Source: Straminergon stramineum
Lineage: Eukaryota; Streptophyta; Bryopsida; Hypnales; Calliergonaceae
DNA: 64,000 bases
Reading direction: 5' to 3'
NCBI GenBank assembly: GCA_963920665.1
Contig: OY987269.1
Coordinates: 9,116,501-9,180,500 of the forward strand
A model generated the notes under the pieces. That model saw nothing but the letters and a program-made list of their open reading frames with translations, was not told where the DNA came from and searched no databases. The stretch's first letter is position 1; each line of letters begins with the position of its first letter. The position numbers were made by a program, and so were the translations under genes. Shown one piece after another: positions 11,933 through 24,599 of this stretch.

Positions 11933-14900
11933 TTACTCCACCCACATGGTGTAACTTACCTCTAGCTCACTTCTAGGATCAGTAGCCACCTCTGGAGGTG
12001 GTGGTGTCGGCTTCCCGTTTTCAGCATCTAATTCTGAGTTGTTCTTGGGTGAGGTAGTTGTTTTTTCATCAGTAGCCACAGCTGATTGAGGGTTAGTATT
12101 CACAAAATCTTCAACAGTTGGGTTCACAACCGACAAATGCTCATTAAGAGCGTTCTCCACGTCTTCGTAGTGGTGATGAGGCGGAATTGGGGAGCCTTTT
12201 GTGTCTGTTGGTGACTTGGTTTCTGTACCAGTAGCTGCAGGCACATGGTCTGCATCTGTGGTATGCACTGCTTGAAGGTCTTTTTCAACTTCATCAAATT
12301 TGGAGGTTGCCCATGGAGCTATGCCCACATTTGGGGGAGTTGAGGTGGTTTTGATCACCAGGGAGGAAATGGCGTCCCTGGATGAGTACCACGTATGGCC
12401 ACAATTCATGCATTCCAGCTGCACACGAGAGTCCAAAATAAACAGTCTGTGAAGAATTCGTAATGATGCAAGCGAATTATAGAGGGATCAGCATACTTGA
12501 TGACGTACAAGCAGAAAATCCACAAGAAATTGCAAACACTGGAGCGATATTTCGTACTATGGAGGATCCAGAGGAAACCCAGCATACTACAGGGTTTCAT
12601 CTTCCTGGCCTAAGGCTTTGAAGACCCTGCAATCCCGGCTTCAGAGTGCTCTTCAAAGACCGTCATAATCGCAAACTCTACGGAGCGGAGCATGTGGAGT
12701 TTGTGATAAGACCGGAATGGCCGTTAGGCCGTGCAGGCTGCCCTGCTGAGGGTCTAATAAAAAATTAAGGATAAAAAGACACCCTAGGAGTTTATCTGCT
12801 CTCATTGGCTTTTGGTTTTCTAATTACACTAGGTTCCTCTATAGTTCGAATAGGACTTTGTCGCTTCAATATCCTATGGAACACGGGGTCTGCAAGGCGG
12901 GTCATCTATACTACTCCTGTCCCGTCACTTTTTCACAGAAGGCAGTCACAAGGTGCATAGTATGTTCAGTTCTAGTCCGCATTGTGATGAGCAAGACCAG
13001 AAGTGCAGACTAATGACTGTCTCACATTTTAAACTACATGGATATAGTTGGCTTTACAGTCACAAAATCACACTAATCAAAGAGGTATTGACCTCTGTGG
13101 GGGCGGTTTTGTACTCTCTCTTGCAATGTATTTTCTTTCAATTGCGTCAAAACGAAAATAACGAGGCATTGACTGGTCATTAAGACATACCTGGTAGCGA
13201 TCGCCGTACCCTACATGGATAATGTCAATGACACCTACTTCTCGCTCTGTGCATATTGAACACCGCACGTCTGCCATCTGTTGAAAGCTGCGCATCAGAA
13301 CACGGAAATGGAAACAAAATATCCTCGAAAGCAGAGCATGTGCAGACCATTCGACACTAACGTAACCAAAAAAACTCGTGGCAGAGTCAGTGTACCTGCA
13401 TAGTCTCTGGCTCAGGAGGTTCTTGATCTTCTCTCTCCGCTGCAATATACCCATCCTGCACAACACACATCAAGAATCATGTATCACAAAACCAAGAAAC
13501 AATATCGATTGATCATCTAACATTTGCTCTACTGACTTCTTTACTCCACAAAGACAATCAAGTTTTCGAACGAACACTTCAACAAAGTATTGCAAGGTAA
13601 CAGCATCAGGCCGCATAGAAAACAATTTCCACTTCAGAGTTGGCCACACGAGCTTCTGATATTATGTATGACTTGTCGCGCATGATCGTTAAGCAATCCA
13701 ACTCCGACAACGATGTGAGCTAGCAGAGCTCATAAAGGAACTAAATGCTAAAACCGTTTACAGGCCATTTAATAATTAGTGCACACCTCCAAGCATAGGT
13801 AACAAACAAGACTTATTGTGGAATCATTCAAACCTTCAGCTCAGCGGGAGACATGTTGATGACTTTGGCGGGTTCCAGTTCCTTGCTCAGAAGACGACGT
13901 GCCAAAACTTTATTATTCTGCACTTTTCACCACAAAGGAAACGGTCATATCTTCATCGGTACAGAAACAGATGAAAACGAAAACGACTAAATGCGCCTCC
14001 ACAAATGACATTGTCAGCGGAACAGAAATCTCATGAAAGAGAGGTAAAATAATGATGTCTCGTGATCAGAAAATAGTACTGATCCAGTCAATTATAAATA
14101 ATACATGCTGGATAGTGCAGAACTATTAAGAAAGTGAAAATGAAAAATCACCTTGACATTAAAGTCTAATTGGCGCATTTTGAGGTTGTATTTATGTAAA
14201 TCATTGCCAAGTGAGTCATGGCTCAGTCTTTCCAGTGCACTGGCCACTTCAACAGCAGTAGTGGCAATTTCGGGCCAGGCGAGGTCCCCCTCTCCCTGCC
14301 AAAAAATGAAGAACCCAATTTAAAAGTATGCATCAATATGATAGTGTAGAGAAATAACAAAATCAACACAAACATTCCATCTATATTAAAACGCGGGAAT
14401 GTTATAAATTCACCAATAATCAATGGTTGAATTGAGCACGATCCTATCACGAGATCATGGGAAGATGTTTCGGGGTTGAAACTCTGAAACCGTGAAAACC
14501 TCATAATCTCCTCGCATACTTGCTCTTTTATTTCAGGCATCGACAATCTAGACCCGATTCATGAAAAGACCCTAACTGACACACTTTGATGGAAAATTAT
14601 CCTCACCATAAAGCACAGCAAGACTTTTCCAATATACTAGATCGAAATGCTTACCAAGAAGCTTCCAGGTCGACCTGAACGCTGCTTGCCTCCTTCAGCC
14701 TTACTGAGGTCACCATCATCTTTACTGGTAGCCTCTTCACCTCCACTCTTCAGATTGAACCCCTTGCTACCACCACAAAGATCCCGGATAGTTTGCATTA
14801 ATTTTTCCAGCCAACGATCTCGTGCGTGGACACCCAACAAAACATTGTGGTTCTTCAAGAGGGTGGAAACCTCCAAGTCTGTACCCACAGCACTAGTGGG

Positions 14901-16128
14901 AGTCTCAACTTTTGCAGTGTCTGTTTTCCCCGTAGGAGTCTCTAATGAATTCCTCAGTTCGCTGTGACTGAATTCTTCACCTTTCAGATTCAATGGTGCA
15001 ACTGTCCTCTTTGCAGGCACCTTCCTCTTGATTTTCAAATCTGGAGCGGCTTCCTCTTCCACAGGAGCCATGTGCTCATCCCCGTCTATGTCAAGCAAAT
15101 CTGCAAGAGCCTCTCGAGTTTTCTGAACAAGGAGATCAATCTCTTGTTGCATAGGGTCCTCGTAATCTTTATCCGTCAGGTTAAACAGTTTCTTCTCACA
15201 AGCATCATACACGCGTCGCACTATGAAGCCTGGATGTTTGTGACGCTGGGGTAGTTGCTTGTTTGGAGGTATGAAATGGACCAGGCATTTGTGCATCACA
15301 GATTCTGCTGGTACTTCATCAATGTGAAAGCTATAGAAAAGTTCCCTTGAATCTGATGACGCCCACGTACCTCCACCTTTCTTTTCTGCCTCTTCCGGCC
15401 TGTAGAACCATTGACCTTCAACTTGAACTGTTCCATCTTTCGCCTGCATGACTTTCTGCAGACAGATGATGGTTGAAATCAAAATAACTCATTCTTACAC
15501 ACTTAGTCACTTAAAAGGCTAAACTTTTGTTTCCTAGATAACGCACACAAAAACTCAACTACTTCCAGGTATGGCTACAAACTCCAGAGTAATCATGCTC
15601 CTTACAACTACTAGAACAGTAAGTCCTCATACCTTGATGATAGCCACATAAGGTTTCTGGCTGGTCCTTTCGGGTGTAACAAGAACGGCATCATCCTGCC
15701 ACAGTGATCGCAATAATCTACAGTTAATTCAAACAATAGTTCTTATCGAAATAGATTCATCAGGATAAAAGATTCACAACTTGCAATCAAATTCAAGATC
15801 GCTGTACAACACTAATGCAACGGTAATTTAGCAAACAACACAGATGTAGTAGTCCAAGATCATAAACCCTTCTAATTACTGACAGTAGACCAGGAATTGG
15901 AGAGAATGCTCTTACAACTTCGTAGCGATTGCCATCTACTTCAAAAGCCTGATATAACTTCCTTCCTTTGTCACCTTTCAACTTCCCCCCTGCTTTCTTT
16001 ATCTCGCCCACGACTTTTACCTCCACGACAAATTCTTCGTCACTAGCACCTCCATCAGGCGTCTTCAGGCTTCTATCTTTCTCTTCAGAATCGCCATCCA
16101 AGACGCTATCTAGCTTCCTCTTTCCCAT
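11933..16128 (-). CDS. AIPP3/BDT1-like BAH, TFIIS-M-like and zinc-ribbon protein (eight exons)
   Basis: Coding exons: 16128-15916, 15695-15633, 15455-14655, 14295-14152, 13917-13834, 13455-13396, 13277-13191 and 12418-11933. All introns are GT..AG in phase 0, giving 645 residues. Residues about 40-190 are a BAH domain. Y87, W108 and Y110 have the same spacing as the aromatic residues I recall from the Arabidopsis AIPP3 H3K27me3 cage. ARDRWLEKLMQ (about 303-313) starts a TFIIS-central-like region running to about 450. CSIC (461-464) and CMNC (487-490), split by an intron, form a C4 zinc ribbon. The tail is acidic, then Pro-rich. In Arabidopsis (587 residues), AIPP3 acts in the nucleus with AIPP2/PAIPP2 and CPL2 to repress genes marked by H3K27me3. 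The function here is inferred from that family. The GKRK at the N terminus supports the start. Confidence 0.93.
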
Positions 16129-16479
16129 GTTTGATGCAAGACTAAGAGAATTTGAGTTTCAGGAAATTACGTCCTCGAAGACCTATAATTACAACACTAC
16201 AGCAAGATAAGCAGCGATTCCATGGACACCATTCCAAAATCTTGATATGAAGGAATTAATAAATGAGATACATACAACGACACGATAAAATAATCAAGAC
16301 TCCGGTTCCTGCCGAAAGAATCTCTTCCACTCTAAAAACATTCGTCGACCGTCTACTGTTCCACAACCTAACCCCTAGCGCGCAACCACTGTCAAGAAAC
16401 CAACAGAATCAGTACAGTTGAGTTCTGAATTCGCCATTTACATCTCCTAACCAGGAACGAGAAGACAATGCATCGAGCT

Positions 16480-17800
16480 GGTGAAGGAACACGCAATCCG
16501 AATCCAGTAGCGTCCATAGCCACAAGCTTCCAAGGGAAAAAAACTATAATACCTCGTAACAGACGCGTGAACCTGATCACCAATTTAGAATTTACCGAAA
16601 ACGCACTCACGTTATACAACTTAAAAACAACAGCTGCTTTACCTACAAAGATTACCGTTTCATTGTGGCCAAACCTTGCTCTTATTGCGGCATCACATTC
16701 TAGTAATCACAAACCTACAACAGATACCTGAGATTATGTCACTCTCATCCGCTCAAAATAATTCCTCCAGCCACAATTCGATAAAAGAAAAAAAATTGAA
16801 TGGAAGCAATTTTTCTCTTTCTGGAATACATCTAATGACGACTCCTCGACAAGCAATAAAACAGAAACGAATGTAGAGAAAAGGTAAGGGCTCTTCTGCT
16901 TCTGATGAGGGCGTAAGAGAAAAGCTTTAGACTGCAATCCGAATTCAATAGCCTCCATAGGCGCAACGATTTCCAGTACAAAACCCTCTAAGAACCGACA
17001 TGTAAACCTCGAAATCCATGATCACCGACTTAAAATTTAAAACTTGCACTTTACACCTTAAAAACAGAAGATACTTCATCTATAGCGCTTTACCATTTCA
17101 ACCAGGTGCTAAAAATCGCTAGCTAGCATTACGCCACACTCACAGCCACCATTCGCAAGCGTTCATTTCCTCAAGCCAAAATTTGAAAAAGTACATTAAA
17201 CCAGAATGGCAGCAATCATTCTCTTTCCGAAATTCAACCGCTGACGACGACTCCTCAACAGAATATATTACAGAAACCGATGCAGGCAAAAACTCTTCTG
17301 CTTATGACGAACAGTGCAAAGAGATAAAAAAAACCAGTACACACTCAGCATGCCCTAGGGTTTCAATTTAAGTACAGAAACCTCTGCTACCTCCAACTAC
17401 TGACTTGCAAATCTCGAAAACAATGATCACCGATTTAAAATTAGCACTCACATTTACACACCTCAAAAACTACAGCTCCTTAATCTATATACAACACTAT
17501 TTTCTATTTTCAATCAGGTAACCCTTGCTCATAGTGCGCCATCACACTCCAAAAACCAAATAGCTGACATTCCGTCACTCTCATCCTCTAAAAACCATTT
17601 CCCCTCCAGGGCCACAAATTTCACAAAATGAGGTAAAATAGAATAACATCAATTTCTCTCTCGAAAATTCCAGACATTTTAAATTCTCTTCTGAAACAAA
17701 ACCCGAAGTACAGAGAAAGAAAGAAAAACTCTTATGCTTCTAAGGAGAACAGCGAAGAGATAGATAGAAGTCATTCTAAAAACACCAGGGATTCCCTAGG
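16480..17800. repeat. Degenerate tandem triplication of about 400-450 bp upstream of the AIPP3-like gene
   Basis: Three successive units share ordered anchors. GATCACC followed by (A/G)ATTTA-type sequence occurs at 16575, 17020 and 17425. A CTTTC(T/C)(G/C)GAA-like block followed by GACGACTCCTC occurs in units one and two. A GAAAC..GAAGTACAGAG / AACTCTTCTGCTT block ends each unit near 16890, 17305 and 17735. The units start near 16484, 16935 and 17380. This is the 5' flank or a 5' UTR intron of the minus-strand gene. Nothing in it is coding. Confidence 0.7.
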
Positions 17801-17849
17801 TTTTGAATAATGCAACCTTGGTGGTCACATACGCTGGAATTCGTTTACA

Positions 17850-18180
17850 CCACTGATTGAGAGAATTAACACCAACATGAAAAATATGTAGAAGAAGCCA
17901 GAGAAAAATGGCACATGCCTGTAGCCGTGTTCGCAGTAGAAGTAACAAAACTTAGGGAGGGAGTGGAGTGCGGCCGCTCTTGCAAACAAATTTGGAGTAC
18001 GCCGAAGTGAGAGGAGAAATGGCTGCAGCAGGGGTTCCACAATAAGAAATATGCAGTTGTTGTGGGGGGCGCTGGCAGTTGAAGGCGAAGGACGAGGGCG
18101 GCGACAAGTGTCGTGCTCAACTTCGACGGCAACTAAAGAGGGACGAAACGGACAGAATCGTTCATCCAGTCGGAATTGAA
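17850..18180 (-). promoter_or_regulatory. Candidate 5' UTR exon or promoter of the AIPP3-like gene
   Basis: This block is richer in GC and, read on minus, in C and T than the DNA on either side, as plant 5' leaders often are. It lies 1.7-2 kb upstream of the ATG at 16128, beyond the tandem triplication. A spliced 5' leader would explain this layout. No TATA box or transcription start can be fixed from sequence alone. Confidence 0.3.
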
Positions 18181-18249
18181 TGAAAATCGTCGCTTTCGTG
18201 GAGCTAATAGTAAGATGAATGAGCTTCCGAGGTATGGGTACCCATTAAG

Positions 18250-18512
18250 GTGGGTACCCCCGAACCGCCACTAATTGCTACTGTGCCTAATTACTATTCC
18301 AGGTTTTTATATTTTCTTGTTGGCAAGTAAAAGGAGGTTCCAATGCACCAAAGAATGTGACATTTGGATTTTGTATCCAAAAGTTACGAAGGAACAAAGT
18401 TTAGTTCTAGAAGCATTTCTTCCACATAGATACATTATTGATTTTGGAGATGTATACAAAGTGAAGATGGTGATTTAGGGTGAGTGGTACATTTGGAGGT
18501 GCCCACCATACT
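18250..18512. mobile_element. Dispersed short element with inverted ends, copy 1
   Basis: The ends are inverted (AAGGTGGGTACCCCC at the left; the right end reads ATGGTGGGCACCTCC in reverse complement). The interior matches a second copy near 61940-62213 over about 250 bp, including GGAGGTTCCAATGCACCAAA at 18332. It is non-coding and MITE-like. I could not settle the target duplication. Confidence 0.65.
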
Positions 18513-19405
18513 ATCAATCAAAATGATTCCTTCTCCCTATACATTCTATTTTTTTAGATGTGAGATCCCTTGAAAAGAATTCTGTAAATTTTTCAAAAGA
18601 GACTAGATGAAGAATGATTTAATTGAAGTCAGTTTCTATTTTGAACCTTTGTATAATTAGTAATTATTTTCAAACTTAAAAATATTCTCTAGATGTCATA
18701 GTAAATATTATTTTTGATATCCTTATCTACATTTTTTTTCAAAATTTTCACCAAACAAGTCTTTGCTTAAGACCTACTTTGACATATTTTTTTGATATAC
18801 TTTTCAATATTTTTTGTTCTAAACTTTCTTTCTCACCTTTTTTGACCTAATGATTATTTGGCACCCTTTTAAACACTAAAATCTTGAAAAAACAATTGAC
18901 ATTGCCTCTAAAAATAGTCTGAAATTTCACTCAAAAAAAAAAATTTTTTTAAAGGATCTACATTATATTAATTATGGATATGACATTTAAATACTTTCTT
19001 TGATTTTCAATTTTAAAGACACTTAAAGAGAAAAAAAAATGAGGAACCAATTTTGTCATTCACTATAGGTGGATCTAACTCAAAACAAACTTCTTATTCT
19101 AGTTTAATATTTTTTTGGAGTGAACTTTGGAGTTATATATTGACATATATTAGGTTTACTTTACAATTAGGGGATCTTCAAAGAATTCAATGTCTTTTCA
19201 ATTGATGGGGTTGAAAATTTTTTGACACAACCTTAAATGGGACTTACAAAAGCAAGTGGAAGATAGGGTCCACATTGTAAACATAGAGAACAAATAATTC
19301 TCACTATTTTCACCTCAAGAAATGAAAATTTCCTTTACAAAAAATAGCCAAAATCTTTCAGCTGTAGCCAAAATTGACAAAAAAAAATCATGCATAAAAA
19401 AAACA
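18513..19405. other. AT-rich intergenic DNA, nothing recognised
   Basis: Poly-A/T-rich sequence with no protein-like frame or clear repeat, before the GC-richer 5' region of the BTB gene. Confidence 0.5.
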
Positions 19406-19747
19406 CTAGTTAAGAGAAAATCTCCTCCCCTTCAGTCGAGAGCCAATAGAAAAACAGGTCGCACGTAGGCTCCTGAGCACAATGGATAAACCCGTCCGGC
19501 AACGTAGGCACAGTAAGGCAGAGAGTACGTGGTATGACACGTCAACTGCCATGTCAGGTATTTTACCCTCCTCATCCGTCCACCTGGCATGGGCACCACC
19601 CCTGCCACTGTTCCAACACGCCAAGCCTCACGGCCAATTCGTCTTCGCTGGAAGTTAACTTACAAGAAGAAGCCATCGATTGCAAACTCGGAATTCATCT
19701 CTACAGTCTCGTGCCTTCCATTTCCGTTTTCCGACTTCGAAGCTAAG
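19406..19747 (+). promoter_or_regulatory. Candidate 5' exon of the BTB/POZ gene
   Basis: A GC-rich block ends in a good donor (AAG before GTTAGT at 19748) and pairs with the acceptor at 20703-20704. If joined, an ATG at 19589 would be in frame with the BTB start and add 53 residues plus VSR. Those residues do not resemble the family, so I treat the exon as 5' UTR. The alternative longer N terminus cannot be excluded. Confidence 0.45.
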
Positions 19748-20713
19748 GTTAGTGCAACTTGCTACGCTTATTTTGGTTGCTTATGGAGATTTTGTGACCT
19801 AGAACAGTGATTGTACACTTCTTTAGGGTATGGTGCCGGATCGAAGGGTTTTGTGTCGATTGGTGATCGTCGCCACGCCCGTTCGATTGTTTTAAACGGA
19901 TTTTCTTACAGTTATGTCATGATTTTGGATGAATCGGAATAAAATGGCGGGTCAGGTTATTGAACCGTTTGTAGTTAAGTTCGCAATTGTGAGTTGAGGT
20001 TGTGGATTGTGCCCCTGTAGCCATGTAATAATTTTCTACGGAATTTTTTTATGATGCTAGAAATAGTGATCGATCCATTATTATTGGGGTAATTTATAAT
20101 TGAGATCAAATTCCAAGGGTGTAAATTGAGGGGCGTGGTGGTTTTATTAGGGTTGCTTGTGAGCATGCATTCGATGTCTCCAATTCCGCGTCAGTCTTGT
20201 GTGTCTGTGTTCCGATGCTCTCTCTTTTGTTTCAGATTTTATGATGCTAGTACTGGTCTTTTGCAACAGAGCGCTGTCGACTTTGTGCCGTGTGTGTTTG
20301 AGATCAGGGAGGATTGTTTAGGAAGTGATCTCGGTTTTGTAGGTATGAGAATGTTGTGTAGGGCTGCATTGGTGGAGCGGCATTTTGCTGGCGGGGGATG
20401 ACTGATTTCTGCTCCTTGGAGGTAACTTCGATCATGTATTTTCATCCTCGTGCCAATATGTGTGCATAGTCGGAAGAAAATTATTTAGCGTGCCTTCGAA
20501 TATGCCAGTCGGTCTTACGAGAAATTCGGATTCTTCAGATTTTTTGTTTTATCATATGTGAGCTGCCGCTTCAATTCAAAGCATAATCCTTTTCATGTTA
20601 ATGGCTTGGATCAGATCCATATCGAACTTCGAAGCCTCTACTACCTTTGCAGTTTCGTGATCCTACTTTTGTAAGGCGGACATCATGTCACTCTTTGGTT
20701 GCAGGTGTCAAGA

Positions 20714-23700
20714 ATGAAGAGGGAACTGAGCCAGAAATTGGAAACGATCATAAACATAGACGCCATGCATGTAACTAATAAACGACAGCGTGTAGGCAAC
20801 AGCAATCGCCTCCCCTCTTTGGTTACCTTGTCCAGGAAAACTCATACGGATGAGGGCATCAATTCGGTAAGTACGTATTTTAAAAGTTCACGGGAATTGA
20901 GTTTATTACACACAATGTTGGTTGCTTGATAGCAGTTCGTCATGTACTCATCTGAGTATTTTTCTCATCGTGAATTTCAATGTAGAAATTTTTTTAGTGC
21001 GCTCGGACATCCTTCTTAGAGCCAACAAAGCTTTTTTAGATTTCCTCCGTGGCTGCTGTAAAGTAGTCACACTTAACACAGTCGATTCTTCATAAATGTT
21101 ATGCCTCTATAAATTTTAGGTCTGGGGAGTAAATCCCTTCTAACAGTTACAGAGTGTTAACGTTTTAAGTTTTAACAATCAGACAAGTGAACTCCTTGAA
21201 AATGTAACGTATGTATAAATTTACAATATGGTGTCCTCTAGTCTTAACCAACAAGGCACGTGGAACATTTATGTACTGAATTTTCATAATTTTTCTTGCA
21301 ATTTTCTTAAAGATTGTACATATGATAACGGCTAATATAATTAGATTTTGTACCTCTTTTCCTATTCTTTTCATCGAAAATAGAGTGATGTAGGTGGTGT
21401 TATTCGTCCATTAACATTTATACGTCTCAAAATTACAAAGCAGAGAGTAAAATTTTGTTAACACTTTAACAAATTTAGTTTGCAGTACATTGAGAATGAA
21501 ATCTTTTAAATAGATATGATGACTTGACATTTATAACTGTATCATTTACTGAAACTCACCTGTGTTCTGTTGTTGTGAGAACTGCTCTGTTGAACAATTG
21601 AATTAACATATTCAATTGGAGATTTTAATTTTCCCCATCTGTTAGAGGCTTTGTATCCTCAGAAACACACACAAGCAGCATCACATGCTTTCAGTTTTTT
21701 TAATTTTGTACTTACAGACTCGATAGTGCGATTATTAGGACCCGTTCTGTGGTTCACAGGCGTGTATTTAACTGCTGCTTGTTTTTGTTGGTCCTGCCCA
21801 CAGAGGAGGACAGATTTTTTCAATTTCTTCAAACCGTCTGAGACTCATAAACCTAGTGCGTGTGAGCACTTGTTTTCAACAATTTTCATGATGGTTGTGA
21901 TAACCTAACCAAGATACCTTACTCTGGCGTGAAGGTCTCCTTTAAACACATCAATAGACACTGCTAGTCCTCGTTGAAGGTATCAACATCATGGATACAA
22001 TCGCTGTCATCACACAACCTACAAAGGTTGTTGATTTGGCAGTTTGGGTGAGCTATTAATGCTCTTTGTACATCTTCGTCTCTGCATCCTATGAAACGAA
22101 AGGATGGCTGTGTATGTCTATTTCAAAGTAAATAGCATGAAATGTCGCAATATCTTGCACACGATGTGATGCTTGGGTTGCCAGTCGTTCGTGAGCTTCT
22201 TCATACTTGTCTTGGTGCGGCCATGTTTCAGAGTTTTTGAAGCTTTAAACGCCTCGTTTGCTCTGGTGCAGATGAGTGATGGGTGAGCTAGCCTGGTTAC
22301 ATGATCAATTTTGTATCTGATTTTGTGGGGGAGAATACTAGATTGTTTTAATCCCAGCAGTGGTTTGTGTATCTTTTGTCTTACATCTAAAGCTTAGTCG
22401 TGGAGCAATCTCTTTAAAAATTCTCAGAAAGTATGATCCATTGCTGTTTTCTTGGCAGGGGGCTTTAAAATTTGACGATACAAGCACAGCGGATGTGATT
22501 CTACACTTGCAGCAAGATGAGGCCTCTCTTTTTGAACAAGATAAATCTGAGGATGAGAATACAGACGCTTCAAAGGCCGTAGCAGCTGGTCATGGAGGGA
22601 CTCAAGCCGTTTACGTTCATGCTCACGTTTTAACGCAATGTCGCTACTTCAATGCGCTCTTGTCAGACAGATGGCAGGACCGAGCACAGATCGCTATACA
22701 GGAAGAGAGCGAGAAATCAAAACCCATTCATATCAATCTCTGTGTGGTTCCAGGACGTCACCGAAACTCGTACATAGCAACTTTAAAACTCCTGTACACA
22801 CAAGATTTTATTGGGACCATACACAACGTTGAAAGTGCTCTTTGCATACTTCCTGTAGCTGCAGAGCTGCTATACGACCAATGTATTTCTGTCTGCGTGA
22901 AGTTTCTGGAAGCAGTCTCGTGGACACGGGAGGAAGAACGACAAATTGTTCAGCTCGTTTCATATTTGCAACTCGAGGAGTCGTCTCCACTGCTAGCAAG
23001 GCTTAGTCCTGTGAATGTAAGTGACTTTAATTCAGACCATAAGGTTTCCAGTGTTTTGAGTCCATCCCCGTGTTCATTGGGAAATTTGCAATTTCTACCG
23101 TAGCCCGAAAGACAGTCTCACTTTTTGCAAATTTCACTGTGTTCTTGTGATCCATTTTGAAGTTAAGTTTGAAAATCTTCTTGCTGCTGACTGTGTGTCT
23201 GATCGTGAAGGAAACCGCAGTTGTGGACATGTTCAACGGGCTGGTGTATGCAGCTACACACAGCCATCAAAACGGCGCCACTGTGAAGGCTTTTGTAGCG
23301 CAGCTCTTGAGCGGACATGCCTCCCGGGACACCGTTCGGCAGGTTCTGGATAAGGCGTTTGAGCACAGTTTAAAGACAGTGAAGGACTCAGTCGAGGAGT
23401 ATGCAAGTCCTAACGTGAGGGGTCATCATGATGAAATCGAAGCCCTGCAGAGACAAAATCTTCATACCGCCGTCGTCAGCGGACGACACTTGCTGTGGAT
23501 TGTTGAGAGAATGATCGAACTCAGAGTTGCCGAATCTGCTGTTGTGGAATGGAGTGAGCAAGGAGCATTTACAGCAAATTTAAGACGTGCATTCAGTGAC
23601 GATACTTGGAGAAACATTGCACCTGGGCTCCCTGCTCTTGTGCTTCGCTGCACGTGTCGATTGGCAAGCGCTGTTGCTAACGGATTCATTATTGCTTCAC

Positions 23701-24486
23701 AACAGGTTATTCATCGTTCTCATGTTTGGAGGAAGTAGCTGCGTTGGTTCCAACGCTGTATTTTTGTCTGCTAAATGGGTAATATAATTGGGTTTTTAAA
23801 TCATAGACTGTTTCAGGAATTTCTGAACTTTATGAAGAGGATATATTCCCCGTTATTCATGCGATCGTCTCTCTATGGTCACTGTGATCATATGAAGGCC
23901 TACCTATGAATCACGCGGAGGCCTGCGTATGATCGTTATAATTATAGTGAGACCTCTTCATGAACCATGGGGAAGATTCTTTTTATGATCTTTTCTATAA
24001 GTTCCTGAAACAGTGTTACTTTACTGAAAACCTTGTTATATGAGCTGCTTATAGTTGCGTGTGATGTGGAGGAAAAGGATGATTAATGCTTGTTTAACTC
24101 TTGCTCAAGTGGTTCTTTGTTTGTGAAAGTGGGCGTGATCACTTCACCATAACCTATGTTCTGACCTCTATGTTGGGGGGTATTCTGGTCAGGTACGTCT
24201 GAAGCTGGTTAAAGATTGGCTGCCTGTACTTGTTATTTCTCGGGAAATTCAAGGTCGTGAAAATCAAAACAAACACCTCCATCAAGAACTTGAGGACGTA
24301 TTCTTGAATATCATTCTCACTCTCCCAATGGCCGACTCTCAGAAACTTCTTCAGCAGTGCCTCAGCTTTGCCACTCGGAACTTGGAAGACTGCCCGCACC
24401 TTGTGAATGCTTTCAATATTTGGTTCCGTAGGGCAACTCAAGCACCTACATTGGAAAGGGAAGAGACGGAGTCAGAGGGCTGTTGA
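20714..24486 (+). CDS. BTB/POZ domain protein of the At1g63850/At3g50780 type (four coding exons)
   Basis: Coding exons: 20714-20866, 22459-23016, 23211-23705 and 24193-24486. All junctions are phase 0 with GT..AG introns of 1592, 194 and 487 bp, giving 499 residues. Residues 1-51 are basic and unstructured. The BTB fold spans about 60-200 (ADVILHLQ at 62, then VYVHAHVLTQCRYFNALLSD at 102-121), with an acidic insert at about 72-92. Residues 238-402 are helical. The C-terminal signature includes VRLKLVKDWLPVLV (403-416) and QQCLSFATRNLEDCPHLVNAF. These features place it in a small plant family with a BTB domain followed by a conserved helical region. Such proteins are candidate Cullin-3 adaptors, but no target is known to me. 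The start is the first in-frame ATG after the acceptor at 20704; a 5' exon may extend it. Confidence 0.9.
23807..24014. mobile_element. Hairpin MITE in the last intron of the BTB gene
   Basis: The ends ACTGTTTCAGGAA and TTCCTGAAACAGT are exact inverted copies of 13 bp. The interior is imperfectly self-complementary over most of its 208 bp (for example TATGAAGGCCTACC against GCAGGCCTCCGCG). It lies within the 487-bp intron between 23705 and 24193 and avoids both splice sites. No clear target duplication is visible. Confidence 0.65.
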
Positions 24487-24599
24487 AAATATCTTCATGT
24501 AAATGGATGTGTAAGTTGGCAGGTACATTTGGATAGAGACTGGTGTTTGTTGATCAGTTCACTTTTGAGTTACTGGAACGCCGTGAAAGGGAATTGCTT

